Part shown: in pieces, positions 55,783 to 64,000 of the stretch
How the letters are laid out: each line of letters begins with the position of its first letter
How positions within the stretch are numbered: the stretch's first letter is position 1
Assembly (NCBI GenBank): GCA_900771195.1
Contig: CAAGMZ010000020.1
Coordinates: 96,570 to 160,569, forward strand
Direction: 5' to 3'
DNA: 64,000 nucleotides
From: Lachnospiraceae bacterium
GTDB lineage: Bacteria > Bacillota > Clostridia > Lachnospirales > Lachnospiraceae
Notes under the pieces: generated by a model
The model's database searches: none
What the model saw: only the letters and a program-made list of their open reading frames with translations
Told to the model about the DNA's origin: nothing
Position numbers and translations under genes: made by a program

Positions 55783-57786
55783 CTATTTGTAATATTCCGC
55801 CGTCCTGTCAAAATAAGTACGAAGCTCATTCTGATTATTCAGAAGCTTGACATTGGCAGTATTTTTAACTATGAAATACTCAAGCTTTGTCAGGTACTCA
55901 TCGGTAGATATGTTCCCCGACGCAACTCCGGTAAGGCCCTTCTCCCAGCTTGCGGTAAGCTTGGGGTCAAGCAGTCTTGTGATTGAGTGGTCAACAACAT
56001 CATAAACCATTTCTCCAAGCTGTGACGGAGTTATGACCTGTGTCTTATTGTTAAGCTTTATATAGCTTTTGTCAACAAGTTTTTTGAGAATTTCCGCTCT
56101 TGTGGCACTGGTTCCTATGCCACTGCCCTTTATCTGTTCTCTGAGCTCCTCGTCTTCAATGAGCTGTCCTGCGTTTTCCATGGCAAGTATCATCGAACCC
56201 GAATTATAACGCTTGGGAGGTGATGTCTCACCTTCCTTTACCGAGAATTCAGACACTGTAAGGATATCACCTTTTTTCATTGTTTTCAATGCCGCAAGCA
56301 GTGATGCATCACATTTTTCATCGTCCTGCGTTTCCTTATCCTCGTTGTCCGAAGCATTCTTTTTCCAGCTGTCTGCAACCTTAAGATATCCCTCATTCGC
56401 AAGCACCTTAAATGTGGCAAAAAAGCTCTCATCCCCGCACTTAAGTGATATTGAGGCCTTGCGGTATACGGCTGCCGGATAAAATATACTCAGAAACCTT
56501 CTCACAATGGCAAAATATACATTTCTTGTGGTCTGTGACACATTCCTAAGATTAGCAAAGCCCTGTCCGGTGGGAATTATGGCATAGTGGTCCGTTATCT
56601 GCCTGTCATTTACATATTTGGTTCCGGCTATCTTTTTGTATGAGCCGGATGCAAGGACCTCCTCAGCAAATTCCCTGTAATCCGTCAGATTCTTAAGTCC
56701 TGCTATATTGCGTTCAATGACCTTTGCGACTGCCGTTGAAAGCACTCTTGCATCAGTTCTCGGGTATGTCACAAGCTTTTTTTCATAAAGCTCCTGCGTA
56801 TGCTTAAGAGTCTCATCGGGGCTCAGCTTAAAAAATCTGGAGCAGTCATTCTGTAACTCTGCCAGATTATAAAGAAGCGGCGGCTGCTTGTTCTCCGTCT
56901 TTCTTTCTACGGACTGAACCTGCATGGTAACCGGCTCTGTTATGCTAAGGTCATCTATAAGCTTCTGTGCATCCTCCCGTTCCTTGAAACCGTTTTCCTT
57001 GTAAAGCTTTGGAGACTGATAATACAAAGAGCCCTCCACAGCTTTCCACTCAGCATCAAAGCTTCCCCCGCCGTCGGCCTTAAGCCCGGCTGTAACCCGG
57101 TAAAACGGTGTTTTTACAAAATCTCTTATTTCTCTTTCGCGCCTTACCACCATTCCCAGCACGCAGGTCATTACACGGCCTACTGCAATGACATAACGCT
57201 TGTTATCCCTGAAAAATGATGATATGGAATTGCCGTATTTAAGCGTCAGCACTCTGGAAAAATTAATTCCCATAAGATAGTCTTCCTTGGCGCGGAGATA
57301 CGCCGCATCTGAAAGACTGTCGTACTCTGACAGTTCTTTTGCCTCCGCCACGCCACGCTTTATTTCCTCTTCGGTCTGTGAATCAATCCACACACGGCGT
57401 CTGTTCTTACCGGCAACGCCTGCCATCTGCTCAACAAGACGGTATATGTATTCTCCTTCACGCCCCGAGTCGGTACACACATAGATTGTATCCACATCAT
57501 CACGGTGCAGAAGCCCTGCAACTATATCAAACTGCTTCTTAACTGCAGGTATTACCTCGTATTTCCACTCTTTGGGGATAAAAGGAATCGTATCCATGCT
57601 CCATCTTTTGAGAGAAGGGTCATAAACCTCAGGATAGCTCATCGTAACAAGATGTCCCACGCACCAGGTAAATACTGAATCATCCGATTCCACATATCCG
57701 TCATGACGCGAAGTGTTTTTGCCGAGTGCCTTCACAAATTCCTGCGCAACACTTGGTTTTTCGGCTATAAATAAACTTTTGGCCAT
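55783..57786 (-). CDS. topB: DNA topoisomerase III
   Basis: Type IA decatenase. 667 residues: Toprim (SLFIAEKPSVAQEFVKALG; CTDSGREGEYIYRLVEQ), active-site tyrosine in KLVTYPRTDARVLS, and the KGSGIGTSATRAEILKKLV block. Ends at residue ~665 without the C-terminal zinc ribbons of topA. A second type IA enzyme of the window besides topA. Follows the AAA ATPase gene by 14 bases. Confidence 0.95.
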   Translation of the reverse strand: MAKSLFIAEKPSVAQEFVKALGKNTSRHDGYVESDDSVFTWCVGHLVTMSYPEVYDPSLKRWSMDTIPFIPKEWKYEVIPAVKKQFDIVAGLLHRDDVDTIYVCTDSGREGEYIYRLVEQMAGVAGKNRRRVWIDSQTEEEIKRGVAEAKELSEYDSLSDAAYLRAKEDYLMGINFSRVLTLKYGNSISSFFRDNKRYVIAVGRVMTCVLGMVVRREREIRDFVKTPFYRVTAGLKADGGGSFDAEWKAVEGSLYYQSPKLYKENGFKEREDAQKLIDDLSITEPVTMQVQSVERKTENKQPPLLYNLAELQNDCSRFFKLSPDETLKHTQELYEKKLVTYPRTDARVLSTAVAKVIERNIAGLKNLTDYREFAEEVLASGSYKKIAGTKYVNDRQITDHYAIIPTGQGFANLRNVSQTTRNVYFAIVRRFLSIFYPAAVYRKASISLKCGDESFFATFKVLANEGYLKVADSWKKNASDNEDKETQDDEKCDASLLAALKTMKKGDILTVSEFSVKEGETSPPKRYNSGSMILAMENAGQLIEDEELREQIKGSGIGTSATRAEILKKLVDKSYIKLNNKTQVITPSQLGEMVYDVVDHSITRLLDPKLTASWEKGLTGVASGNISTDEYLTKLEYFIVKNTANVKLLNNQNELRTYFDRTAEYYK

Positions 57787-57800
57787 ACAATTATCTCTTT

Positions 57801-59147
57801 CTATAACTCGCTTATTGTGATAAGTATCAGTTTTTCACCTGAAAGCTCCATAAGCTCCGGTGAAAAACCACCCTCAGAAAACATATATATCTGATCCGGC
57901 TTCACGGCCGCAAGCTCTGCGCTATTTAAAAGCTCATCGTAAGCCTTCTTCGTCACGCTTTCCGGACCCGTATATACCTGGGCTATAATATTATAGCCGG
58001 CATTTCCGTATATTATATGAATGTCGCCCTTCTTTCCATACCAGCGTCCACGGTAACTGCAGTCCGCCTTAAGTCTGCCCATTTCGTTCATAATCTCAAG
58101 GAACTCAAGCGCCACCTTTATAAAAGCTTCCCTGACAAAATCACTGATTCCGCCGGCTATGTATTTATCATAAAATTCTCCCGGTTCCGCCACATCAAGA
58201 ATACATGCATGGGGATATACAAACCTGTACCAGAAGTCCGTAAAATCATCCTTGATTCTGTAAAGTCCTTTTCTGGTGTTCTTTTTCCCGCCTGCATCAT
58301 AGGAAAATACTTTTTCCGCAATCTCACGCTCAATAAGATTGCCAAGATAAACGCTTATCTTATCCCTGCCGTATCCGGTAAATTCATGTATTTCGTTAAG
58401 CTTGTTCATGCCAAAGGCAAGGCACCCGAGAATAACATTGTATACACCTGTCTCCCTGAACTCATCGCGTATAAAGTTTTCCGCTTCTTTTCTGAACGCT
58501 CCTCCTTTGTTAAGAAGAAGACGGCAGACATTGCTCTTTACGCTTCCTGATGCATCCCACTCGGACACATATCCGGGTATTCCGCCGGTAAGCGCATAAA
58601 TGCAGAGTGTCGTATCCGCATCGCTTTCCGGATACATTCCCACCACGTCCGCATAGCTTAATTCCTTAAGCTTCATAAAATAATTTATGGAAAAAGCTGC
58701 CTGTCCTATGGTCTTTACCATGGAATTTTCCACCCATGCCACCGACGGGCTTGTGAGAATCACCATAACCTTTGCATCCGAAAAGCTTCCGTGCATAAGT
58801 GCGGCAACCGCACCCATAAATGAGCTGTCCACCTTCACAATGTTCTGGAACTCTTCGACCACAATAAGGATTCTGCCGCTGTTATTCCTGATGATTTTGC
58901 CAAAGAGCATGGCATAATCCTGCCCGGCACCGGTGCCACAGCCTGCACACTCTGCAAAGGCAGCGCGCATTCTTGGACCATCCATAGGCACGGCATTGAA
59001 ATATATGCATTTCTTATCCCTGATAAAATTTCTGATAAGCTCAGTCTTGCCAATGCGGTGTCTTCCGTACAGAATCGTAAGATTATTTTTGTCAGAATTA
59101 TAATATTCGTTAAGACTGTTTAACTGTTCGTCCCTTCCAACCATCAT
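57801..59147 (-). CDS. AAA ATPase with DUF234-type C-terminus
   Basis: 448 residues. P-loop ILYGRHRIGKTELIRNF near residue 28, Walker B RILIVVEEFQNI, a winged-helix-like middle (MNKLNEIHEFTGYGRDKISV) and a C-terminal part with DFWYRFVYPHACILD as in DUF234. Members are common in archaea and anaerobic bacteria; cellular role is not established. Codon use looks like its neighbours. Two ATGs in tandem; the second (59144) has better ribosome spacing. Confidence 0.85.
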   Translation of the reverse strand: MMVGRDEQLNSLNEYYNSDKNNLTILYGRHRIGKTELIRNFIRDKKCIYFNAVPMDGPRMRAAFAECAGCGTGAGQDYAMLFGKIIRNNSGRILIVVEEFQNIVKVDSSFMGAVAALMHGSFSDAKVMVILTSPSVAWVENSMVKTIGQAAFSINYFMKLKELSYADVVGMYPESDADTTLCIYALTGGIPGYVSEWDASGSVKSNVCRLLLNKGGAFRKEAENFIRDEFRETGVYNVILGCLAFGMNKLNEIHEFTGYGRDKISVYLGNLIEREIAEKVFSYDAGGKKNTRKGLYRIKDDFTDFWYRFVYPHACILDVAEPGEFYDKYIAGGISDFVREAFIKVALEFLEIMNEMGRLKADCSYRGRWYGKKGDIHIIYGNAGYNIIAQVYTGPESVTKKAYDELLNSAELAAVKPDQIYMFSEGGFSPELMELSGEKLILITISEL

Positions 59148-59164
59148 ATTTCTCCAACCGGTAT

Positions 59165-59749
59165 TTATCTTAATTCATCAAGTGTCAGCATATATGCCGG
59201 CATGAATTTTTCCATAAAATAATTAACCTCCGGCATATGCATATCGGTGATTATCTCCTTTATGGACTCACCCGCCTTCTCAAATTCACGGTTTCCCATC
59301 CTCTGTTCTTCAACACACTTGATGTATGCCGATATCTTGTCAGCTGCCTTGACTATCTTCCAGAGTTCCTTTTCATCCTCGGTATACCCTAAAAGCGGTC
59401 TGTACACATCCTGCATCTCTTTCGGAAGACCCTCAAGCAGTTCCTCCCCTGCTTCTCCCTCAACTGCCTTGTAGGCTGCTTTTATTGCAGGATTACGATA
59501 CTTTATCGGAGTTGGCATATCTCCTGTGATTATCTCTGTTGCGTCATGGTACATCCCGATAAGCGCCAGTCTTTCAGCGTTCACATTTCCATCAAAATAA
59601 GTGTTTCTGATGACCCCGAGAGCATGTGCTATCATGGCAACCTCAAGGCTGTGCACGCAGTCGTTCTCCTGCGTCGTATTGCGCATAAGTACCCATCTGT
59701 TTATATATTTCATTCTGGACATCATGGCAAAAAAATTGTTTTCCTTCAT
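59165..59749 (-). CDS. YfbR-like HD-domain 5'-deoxynucleotidase
   Basis: Hydrolyses deoxynucleoside 5'-monophosphates in the E. coli homologue. 194 residues. HD-domain metal ligands are in CVHSLEVAMIAHALG and MYHDATEIITGDMPTPIKY; the C-terminal AADKISAYIKCVEE carries the last Asp. The start MKENNFFAMMSRMKYINRW is typical of YfbR. Follows galM by nine bases. Confidence 0.93.
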   Translation of the reverse strand: MKENNFFAMMSRMKYINRWVLMRNTTQENDCVHSLEVAMIAHALGVIRNTYFDGNVNAERLALIGMYHDATEIITGDMPTPIKYRNPAIKAAYKAVEGEAGEELLEGLPKEMQDVYRPLLGYTEDEKELWKIVKAADKISAYIKCVEEQRMGNREFEKAGESIKEIITDMHMPEVNYFMEKFMPAYMLTLDELR

Positions 59750-59758
59750 TCTGCTCTC

Positions 59759-60817
59759 CTAAACCGTATATAAATGATAAACCGTATGCTTAAGATATTC
59801 TTCTCCTGCCGAAAGAACCGGCGAAGGAAATTCCGGATGATTTACGGCATCCGGGTAAAACTGGGTCTCATAGGCGGTTCCGCAGTGGGGGCGGTATGAA
59901 GCTCCGTCCTTGCCCTTATTTTTCTCGTTAATATAATTTCCCGTATAAATCTGAAGTCCCGGCATGTCGGTAAAAATATCCATGGCAATGCCTGTCCTTT
60001 CATTTACGACTTTTGCCGCAAATTCAGTCTCTCCGCTGCTGTTATTCAGGCAGAAATTATGGTCATACCCTCTTTTGTCCTTCATGTTCATGAAATCCGA
60101 ATCAATCCCGTCACCAACCCTCTTAAGCTTTCTGAAATCAAGAGGCGTCCCACAAACAGGATAAATCTTCCCATCCGTCACGGTTCCGTTCATACCGCAT
60201 GTAAAGCCATCGGCCTCGACCATTATTTTTTCATCGAAAATATCTCCGCTGTCATGTCCGCCAAGATTAAAATATGCATGGTTTGTCATATTCACTACCG
60301 TATCCGCATCTGACACTGCACGATATTCAATCTCTACCGAATCATCCTCCGTGAGAATATATGTGACGGTTATATTGAGATTTCCGGGCATTCCCTGGTC
60401 GCCGTCAGGACTCACAAGGGAAAAAGCGATTCCTTCCCCTCTTTCATCGCTTACCGTTTCAGCATCCCAGAGCCTTGTAAAATACATATCGGGACCGCTG
60501 TGAAGATTGTTGCCGCAGTCATTGTCCGCAAGTACATACTCTTTCCCGTCCAGCACAAATCTGTGTCCGGAAATTCTGTTGCAGTTCCTGCCGACAATAG
60601 CGCCCAGCGCATCGCCTGACCTCAGTTCATATTCTTCACCGCTTTCAAGCCCGAGAATAACATCACGCATATCCCCGTTCCTGTCTTTTACAAGCATTCC
60701 GACCCAAACCGCACCAATATCAGTAACCTTAAGCTCTGTCCTGTTGTGGTTGGTCACTGTGAAAAGCGTTATTTTTCTTCCGTCCGCTGTTTTACCAAAA
60801 GGCTCACTCTTAATCAT
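59759..60817 (-). CDS. galM: Aldose 1-epimerase (galactose mutarotase)
   Basis: Interconverts alpha- and beta-anomers of galactose/glucose. 352 residues with catalytic His in VNMTNHAYFNLGGH, substrate His in NLHSGPDMYF and catalytic Glu in GTAYETQFYPDAVNHP; RNCNRISGHRF is the family asparagine/arginine site. No other gal genes nearby. Confidence 0.95.
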   Translation of the reverse strand: MIKSEPFGKTADGRKITLFTVTNHNRTELKVTDIGAVWVGMLVKDRNGDMRDVILGLESGEEYELRSGDALGAIVGRNCNRISGHRFVLDGKEYVLADNDCGNNLHSGPDMYFTRLWDAETVSDERGEGIAFSLVSPDGDQGMPGNLNITVTYILTEDDSVEIEYRAVSDADTVVNMTNHAYFNLGGHDSGDIFDEKIMVEADGFTCGMNGTVTDGKIYPVCGTPLDFRKLKRVGDGIDSDFMNMKDKRGYDHNFCLNNSSGETEFAAKVVNERTGIAMDIFTDMPGLQIYTGNYINEKNKGKDGASYRPHCGTAYETQFYPDAVNHPEFPSPVLSAGEEYLKHTVYHLYTV

Positions 60818-60828
60818 TGCTTTCTCCC

Positions 60829-61878
60829 TTACTTTATGAACATCGCATCTCCGAAGCTGAAGAAACGGTATTTTTCCTTAACTGCCAAATCATACGCATG
60901 CATTATTTTGTCCTTTCCCGCAAGTGCGGAGACAAGCATTACCAGTGTGGACTCAGGCAGATGGAAATTGGTGATAAGACAGTCCGTTGCCTTAAACTTA
61001 TACCCCGGATATATGAAAATTTCGGTGTTATCGCTCTTTGCAGGAATCGAGCCGTCAGGAAGCGCCGCCGACTCAAGTGTACGGCAGCTCGTAGTGCCCA
61101 CTGCAATTATTCTTCCGCCGTTCTTTCTGGCATTGTTGATTATGTCAGCATTTTCCTGATCTATACGGTAAAATTCAGAATGCATATGGTGGTCTTCAAT
61201 CTTATCCACCTTTACCGGTCTGAAGGTGCCAAGTCCTACATGAAGCGTAACGCTTGCAATCTTAATACCTTTGTCTCTTATCCGCTGCAACAGCTCCTCC
61301 GTAAAATGGAGTCCTGCCGTTGGTGCGGCTGCCGAGCCCTCGTACTTCGCATATACGGTCTGATACATGTTCTTGTCCTTAAGCTCATGCGTTATATACG
61401 GCGGCAGGGGCATCTGACCCAGCCGGTCGAGAATCTCCTCCCAGATTCCTTCATAGGTAAACTTTATGAGCCTGTTGCCATCGTCTATAACATCGGTAAT
61501 CTCACCCGTAAGTATTCCGTCCCCAAAGCTTATCACAGCACCGGGGCGTGCTTTCTTTCCCGGCTTTACAAGGCATTCCCACACATCATCCTTGTGCCTC
61601 TTAAGCAAAAGTACCTCAATCGGCTTTGTGGGCTCCTGCCCCGCGGTGCCTTTTTCCTTAACCTTCATTCCGTAAAGCCTTGCCGGAATCACCTTGGTGT
61701 CATTGATTACAAGGCAGTCCCCGGGTTCAAGATAATCTATGATGTCCCTGAACACCTTGTGCTCAATTTCTCCCGTGTTTTTGTCCAGCACAAGAAGCCT
61801 TGAGGCTGCTCTGTCCTCAAGGGGATCCTGTGCTATAAGCTCTTTGGGAAGATAATAATCAAATTCTTTTAAATCCAT
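60829..61878 (-). CDS. queA: S-adenosylmethionine:tRNA ribosyltransferase-isomerase
   Basis: Makes epoxyqueuosine in tRNA. About 349 residues from [19 protein letters not shown] (ATG 61878, TAGGAAG upstream; the longest ORF adds 11 codons overlapping pheT-proximal sequence). Signatures [56 protein letters not shown] and a closing [12 protein letters not shown]. Follows pheT by ten bases. Confidence 0.97.
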   Translation of the reverse strand: MDLKEFDYYLPKELIAQDPLEDRAASRLLVLDKNTGEIEHKVFRDIIDYLEPGDCLVINDTKVIPARLYGMKVKEKGTAGQEPTKPIEVLLLKRHKDDVWECLVKPGKKARPGAVISFGDGILTGEITDVIDDGNRLIKFTYEGIWEEILDRLGQMPLPPYITHELKDKNMYQTVYAKYEGSAAAPTAGLHFTEELLQRIRDKGIKIASVTLHVGLGTFRPVKVDKIEDHHMHSEFYRIDQENADIINNARKNGGRIIAVGTTSCRTLESAALPDGSIPAKSDNTEIFIYPGYKFKATDCLITNFHLPESTLVMLVSALAGKDKIMHAYDLAVKEKYRFFSFGDAMFIK

Positions 61879-61888
61879 TTCGCGCTTC

Positions 61889-64000
61889 CTACTGTCTGAG
61901 AACTGCGCCAAGCTTTGTAAGCTCTGCCAGTATCTTATCCATCAGTTCATTTACTTCAGTGTCGGCCAGTGTTCTGTCTTTTGCCCTGAATACAAGGTTG
62001 AAGGCCACTGACTTTTTGCCTTCGCCAACCTGACTGCCCTCATATATATCGAACAGGCTGCAGCTTTCAAGAAGCTTTCCGCCCTTCTTTTCGATTGCTG
62101 CTTCCATCGTTCCGATTAGAATATCCTTATCGACAACAAGGCTTATATCTCTTGCGGAAGCAGGGAATTTGGCTATTCCTTCATACTTTCTGTCAAAATT
62201 AGCCCCCGCAACGATATGCGGCATGTCTATATCGGCAAAATATACTCTCTCTCCGATATTGTAATTATCGCATACCTGAGGGTGTACCTCTCCTAAAAAT
62301 CCTACCTTTTCTCCGTCATATATGATATCTGCCTGTCTTCCGGGATGAAGGAAGGGCTTCTTGTCAGTGGGGTCATAAGTAATCTTGTTCTTAAGTCCGA
62401 CCTGTCCGAAAAATTCCTCAACAACGCCCTTCATGGTGAAGAAGTCTCCGTCTCCGTACATTCCCAGTGTGAACTGTGTCCTCTCATCGGGAAGCTCTGT
62501 AAGCGGAAGGCTCTTGGGCATATATATGTTGCCGATTTCGTAAAGTCTTACGTTTTTGTTTTTCCTGTTGTAATTGGTGGACAGCGAAGTCATCATTCCG
62601 TTCAAAGCCTGTGTCTTCATTATGCTGAAATCCTGTCCCAGCGGATTCATTATTGTGATTGCATCACGGAGCACGGAGTCATTCTCAACGAGAAGCCTGT
62701 CAAACGCCTTCGGGCTCTCAAACGAGTAGTTCATTGACTGTGAGAAGCCGCAGAACTGTGCCACTTCTCTTGCCACCTTCTCAACAGAAAGCTTGAATGA
62801 AAGCTTACCGCCCTCGGAAGCTCCCATAGGAAGCGTCATGGGAATCTTGTCATACCCGAAAAATCTTGCAACCTCCTCAGCCATGTCGCAGGATCTTATG
62901 AGGTCCTGCCTGAATGAAGGGATTGTAATCATATTGTCAGCCGGATTATATTTAAGCTCAAGCCTGTCAAAATACTTAAGCATTTCTTCAGGTGACACGT
63001 CGGTTCCGAGAAGCTTATTGTACTTGTCAGGTTCAAACGGCAGCTTCTTTGCAGCCGGTTTTTCGGGAAAAACATCTACCATTCCGCCGACTATCTCTCC
63101 TGCTCCCATCTCTTCAATCAGCTGGCAGGCCCTGTTAATGGCATCCTCCGCATTATAGGGATCAAGCCCCTTCTCAAACTTTCCCGAAGCATCAGTACGA
63201 AGGCCTATTTTCTTGGACGAAAGCCTTATATTGGTTCCGTCAAAGCACGCAGCTTCAAGTAAGATGGTCTTTACATCATCTGTTACCTTGGAATTCTCAC
63301 CGCCCATTATTCCCGCAAGTCCGACTTCCTTTTCACCGTCACATATCATAAGCACGGAAGAATCAAGTGTTCTCTCCTGCCCGTCAAGCGTCTGGAATTT
63401 CTCATTGTCATACGCTCTTCTGACAATAATCTTATGACCTGCAATCTTGTCATAATCATAAGCATGCATGGGCTGCCCATACTCTTCCATCACATAATTG
63501 GTCACATCAACAATGTTGTTGATAGGTCTTATTCCGCTTGCCGCAAGTCTTCTCTGCATCCACTCGGGTGAAGGTCCGAGCTTTATGTTCTTCACCATTC
63601 TTGCGCAGTATCTGGGGCAGAGCTCCTTTGCCTTTACATCAACATCTATCATGCTGTTGACATCCTCGCTGTTACCGGTCTTTGTGATAACCGGAGGAAC
63701 AAATTTCTTATCAAATGTGGCAGCTGCCTCTCTTGCGATTCCAAGAATGCTGTAACAGTCAACCCTGTTGGATGTTATCTCATACTCAAAAACCACATCA
63801 TGAAGTCCCAGCGCTTCAATCGCGTCACTTCCCACAACCGCATCCGGTCCCATGTCATAGAGTCCGTTTTCCGGAGCATCCGGATAAAACTCCCTGGATG
63901 AACCAAGTTCCTCTATGGAACACATCATTCCGTTAGAGGGAACACCGCGAAGCTTGCCTTTCTTAATCTTAATTCCTCCCGGTGTCTTACTTCCGTCATG
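61889..64000 (-). CDS. pheT: Phenylalanyl-tRNA synthetase beta subunit (5' part beyond window)
   Basis: About 704 C-terminal codons are present; the reading frame stays open to the right edge (ending upstream in [20 protein letters not shown]), so the N-terminus lies outside and the internal ATG at 63928 is not the start. Visible: end of the tRNA-binding EMAP-like domain, B3/4 editing domain ([18 protein letters not shown]), B5 domain, catalytic-like domain and C-terminal FDX-ACB anticodon domain ([16 protein letters not shown]). pheS is expected just outside. Confidence 0.97.
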   Translation of the reverse strand, partial: HDGSKTPGGIKIKKGKLRGVPSNGMMCSIEELGSSREFYPDAPENGLYDMGPDAVVGSDAIEALGLHDVVFEYEITSNRVDCYSILGIAREAAATFDKKFVPPVITKTGNSEDVNSMIDVDVKAKELCPRYCARMVKNIKLGPSPEWMQRRLAASGIRPINNIVDVTNYVMEEYGQPMHAYDYDKIAGHKIIVRRAYDNEKFQTLDGQERTLDSSVLMICDGEKEVGLAGIMGGENSKVTDDVKTILLEAACFDGTNIRLSSKKIGLRTDASGKFEKGLDPYNAEDAINRACQLIEEMGAGEIVGGMVDVFPEKPAAKKLPFEPDKYNKLLGTDVSPEEMLKYFDRLELKYNPADNMITIPSFRQDLIRSCDMAEEVARFFGYDKIPMTLPMGASEGGKLSFKLSVEKVAREVAQFCGFSQSMNYSFESPKAFDRLLVENDSVLRDAITIMNPLGQDFSIMKTQALNGMMTSLSTNYNRKNKNVRLYEIGNIYMPKSLPLTELPDERTQFTLGMYGDGDFFTMKGVVEEFFGQVGLKNKITYDPTDKKPFLHPGRQADIIYDGEKVGFLGEVHPQVCDNYNIGERVYFADIDMPHIVAGANFDRKYEGIAKFPASARDISLVVDKDILIGTMEAAIEKKGGKLLESCSLFDIYEGSQVGEGKKSVAFNLVFRAKDRTLADTEVNELMDKILAELTKLGAVLRQ

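Noticed and set aside
60817..61803. 328-codon plus-strand ORF inside queA
   Set aside because: Antisense shadow of a well-supported queA.
63925..63928. ATG at 63928 as start of pheT
   Set aside because: The frame remains open to the window edge and continues the conserved PheT sequence upstream.

Overview
The window reads as a chromosomal segment of a motile, monoderm member of the Clostridia, most likely family Lachnospiraceae. The reasons are a moderate GC content, strong AGGAGG-type ribosome sites, a CodY/flgB junction as in Bacillus, a FliY (CheC+FliN) switch protein, a type IV pilus operon without secretin or PilP, and short intergenic spaces. I cannot name genus or species from the sequence alone. 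Nearly everything is encoded on the minus strand; the one clear plus-strand gene is at 46353-50591. I see no tRNA, rRNA, CRISPR array or insertion sequence.

Region 1 (1-22888) is a large fla/che operon, read leftwards: flgB, flgC, fliE, fliF, fliG, fliH, fliI, fliJ, a ylxF-like gene, fliK, flgD, a small flagellar-operon gene, flgE, flbD, motA, motB, fliL, fliM, fliY, cheY, fliO, fliP, fliQ, fliR, flhB, flhA and flhF (cut by the window edge). It encodes rod, MS-ring, switch, export gate, export ATPase, hook and stator, but no flagellin. A SigA-like promoter lies before flgB. Hairpins sit on both sides of flgE.

Region 2 (23066-28528) holds comM-dprA-topA-codY, which lead into the flagellar genes. 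CodY links branched-chain amino acid/GTP status to gene expression and is the natural candidate to couple nutrition and motility.

Region 3 (28598-46083) is a type IV pilus locus: a membrane-anchored protein, PilB (with an apparent c-di-GMP-binding MshEN domain), PilT, then from its own promoter PilC, the major pilin, prepilin peptidase, a PilM-PilN fusion, a PilO-like protein, four minor pilins and a 955-residue secreted protein that ends at a good terminator. One minor pilin is 790 residues, lacks Glu5 like GspK/PilX and carries beta-solenoid-like sequence, so it may be a tip adhesin. This is the strongest candidate for a poorly described system in the window.

Region 4 (46084-51294) has a divergent promoter region with an 80-bp inverted-repeat element, a very large 2-hydroxyacyl-CoA-dehydratase-activase-type protein, and behind it an unusual array of terminator-like hairpin/T-tract units repeated with an exact 92-bp period, all facing the same way.

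Region 5 (51295-64000) is a housekeeping run on the minus strand: pheT (cut by the edge), queA, galM, yfbR-like nucleotidase, an AAA ATPase, topB, glmS, an AlkD-like glycosylase, a GlmU-like hexapeptide protein, a small TIGR04086-type membrane protein and a zinc-ribbon protein.
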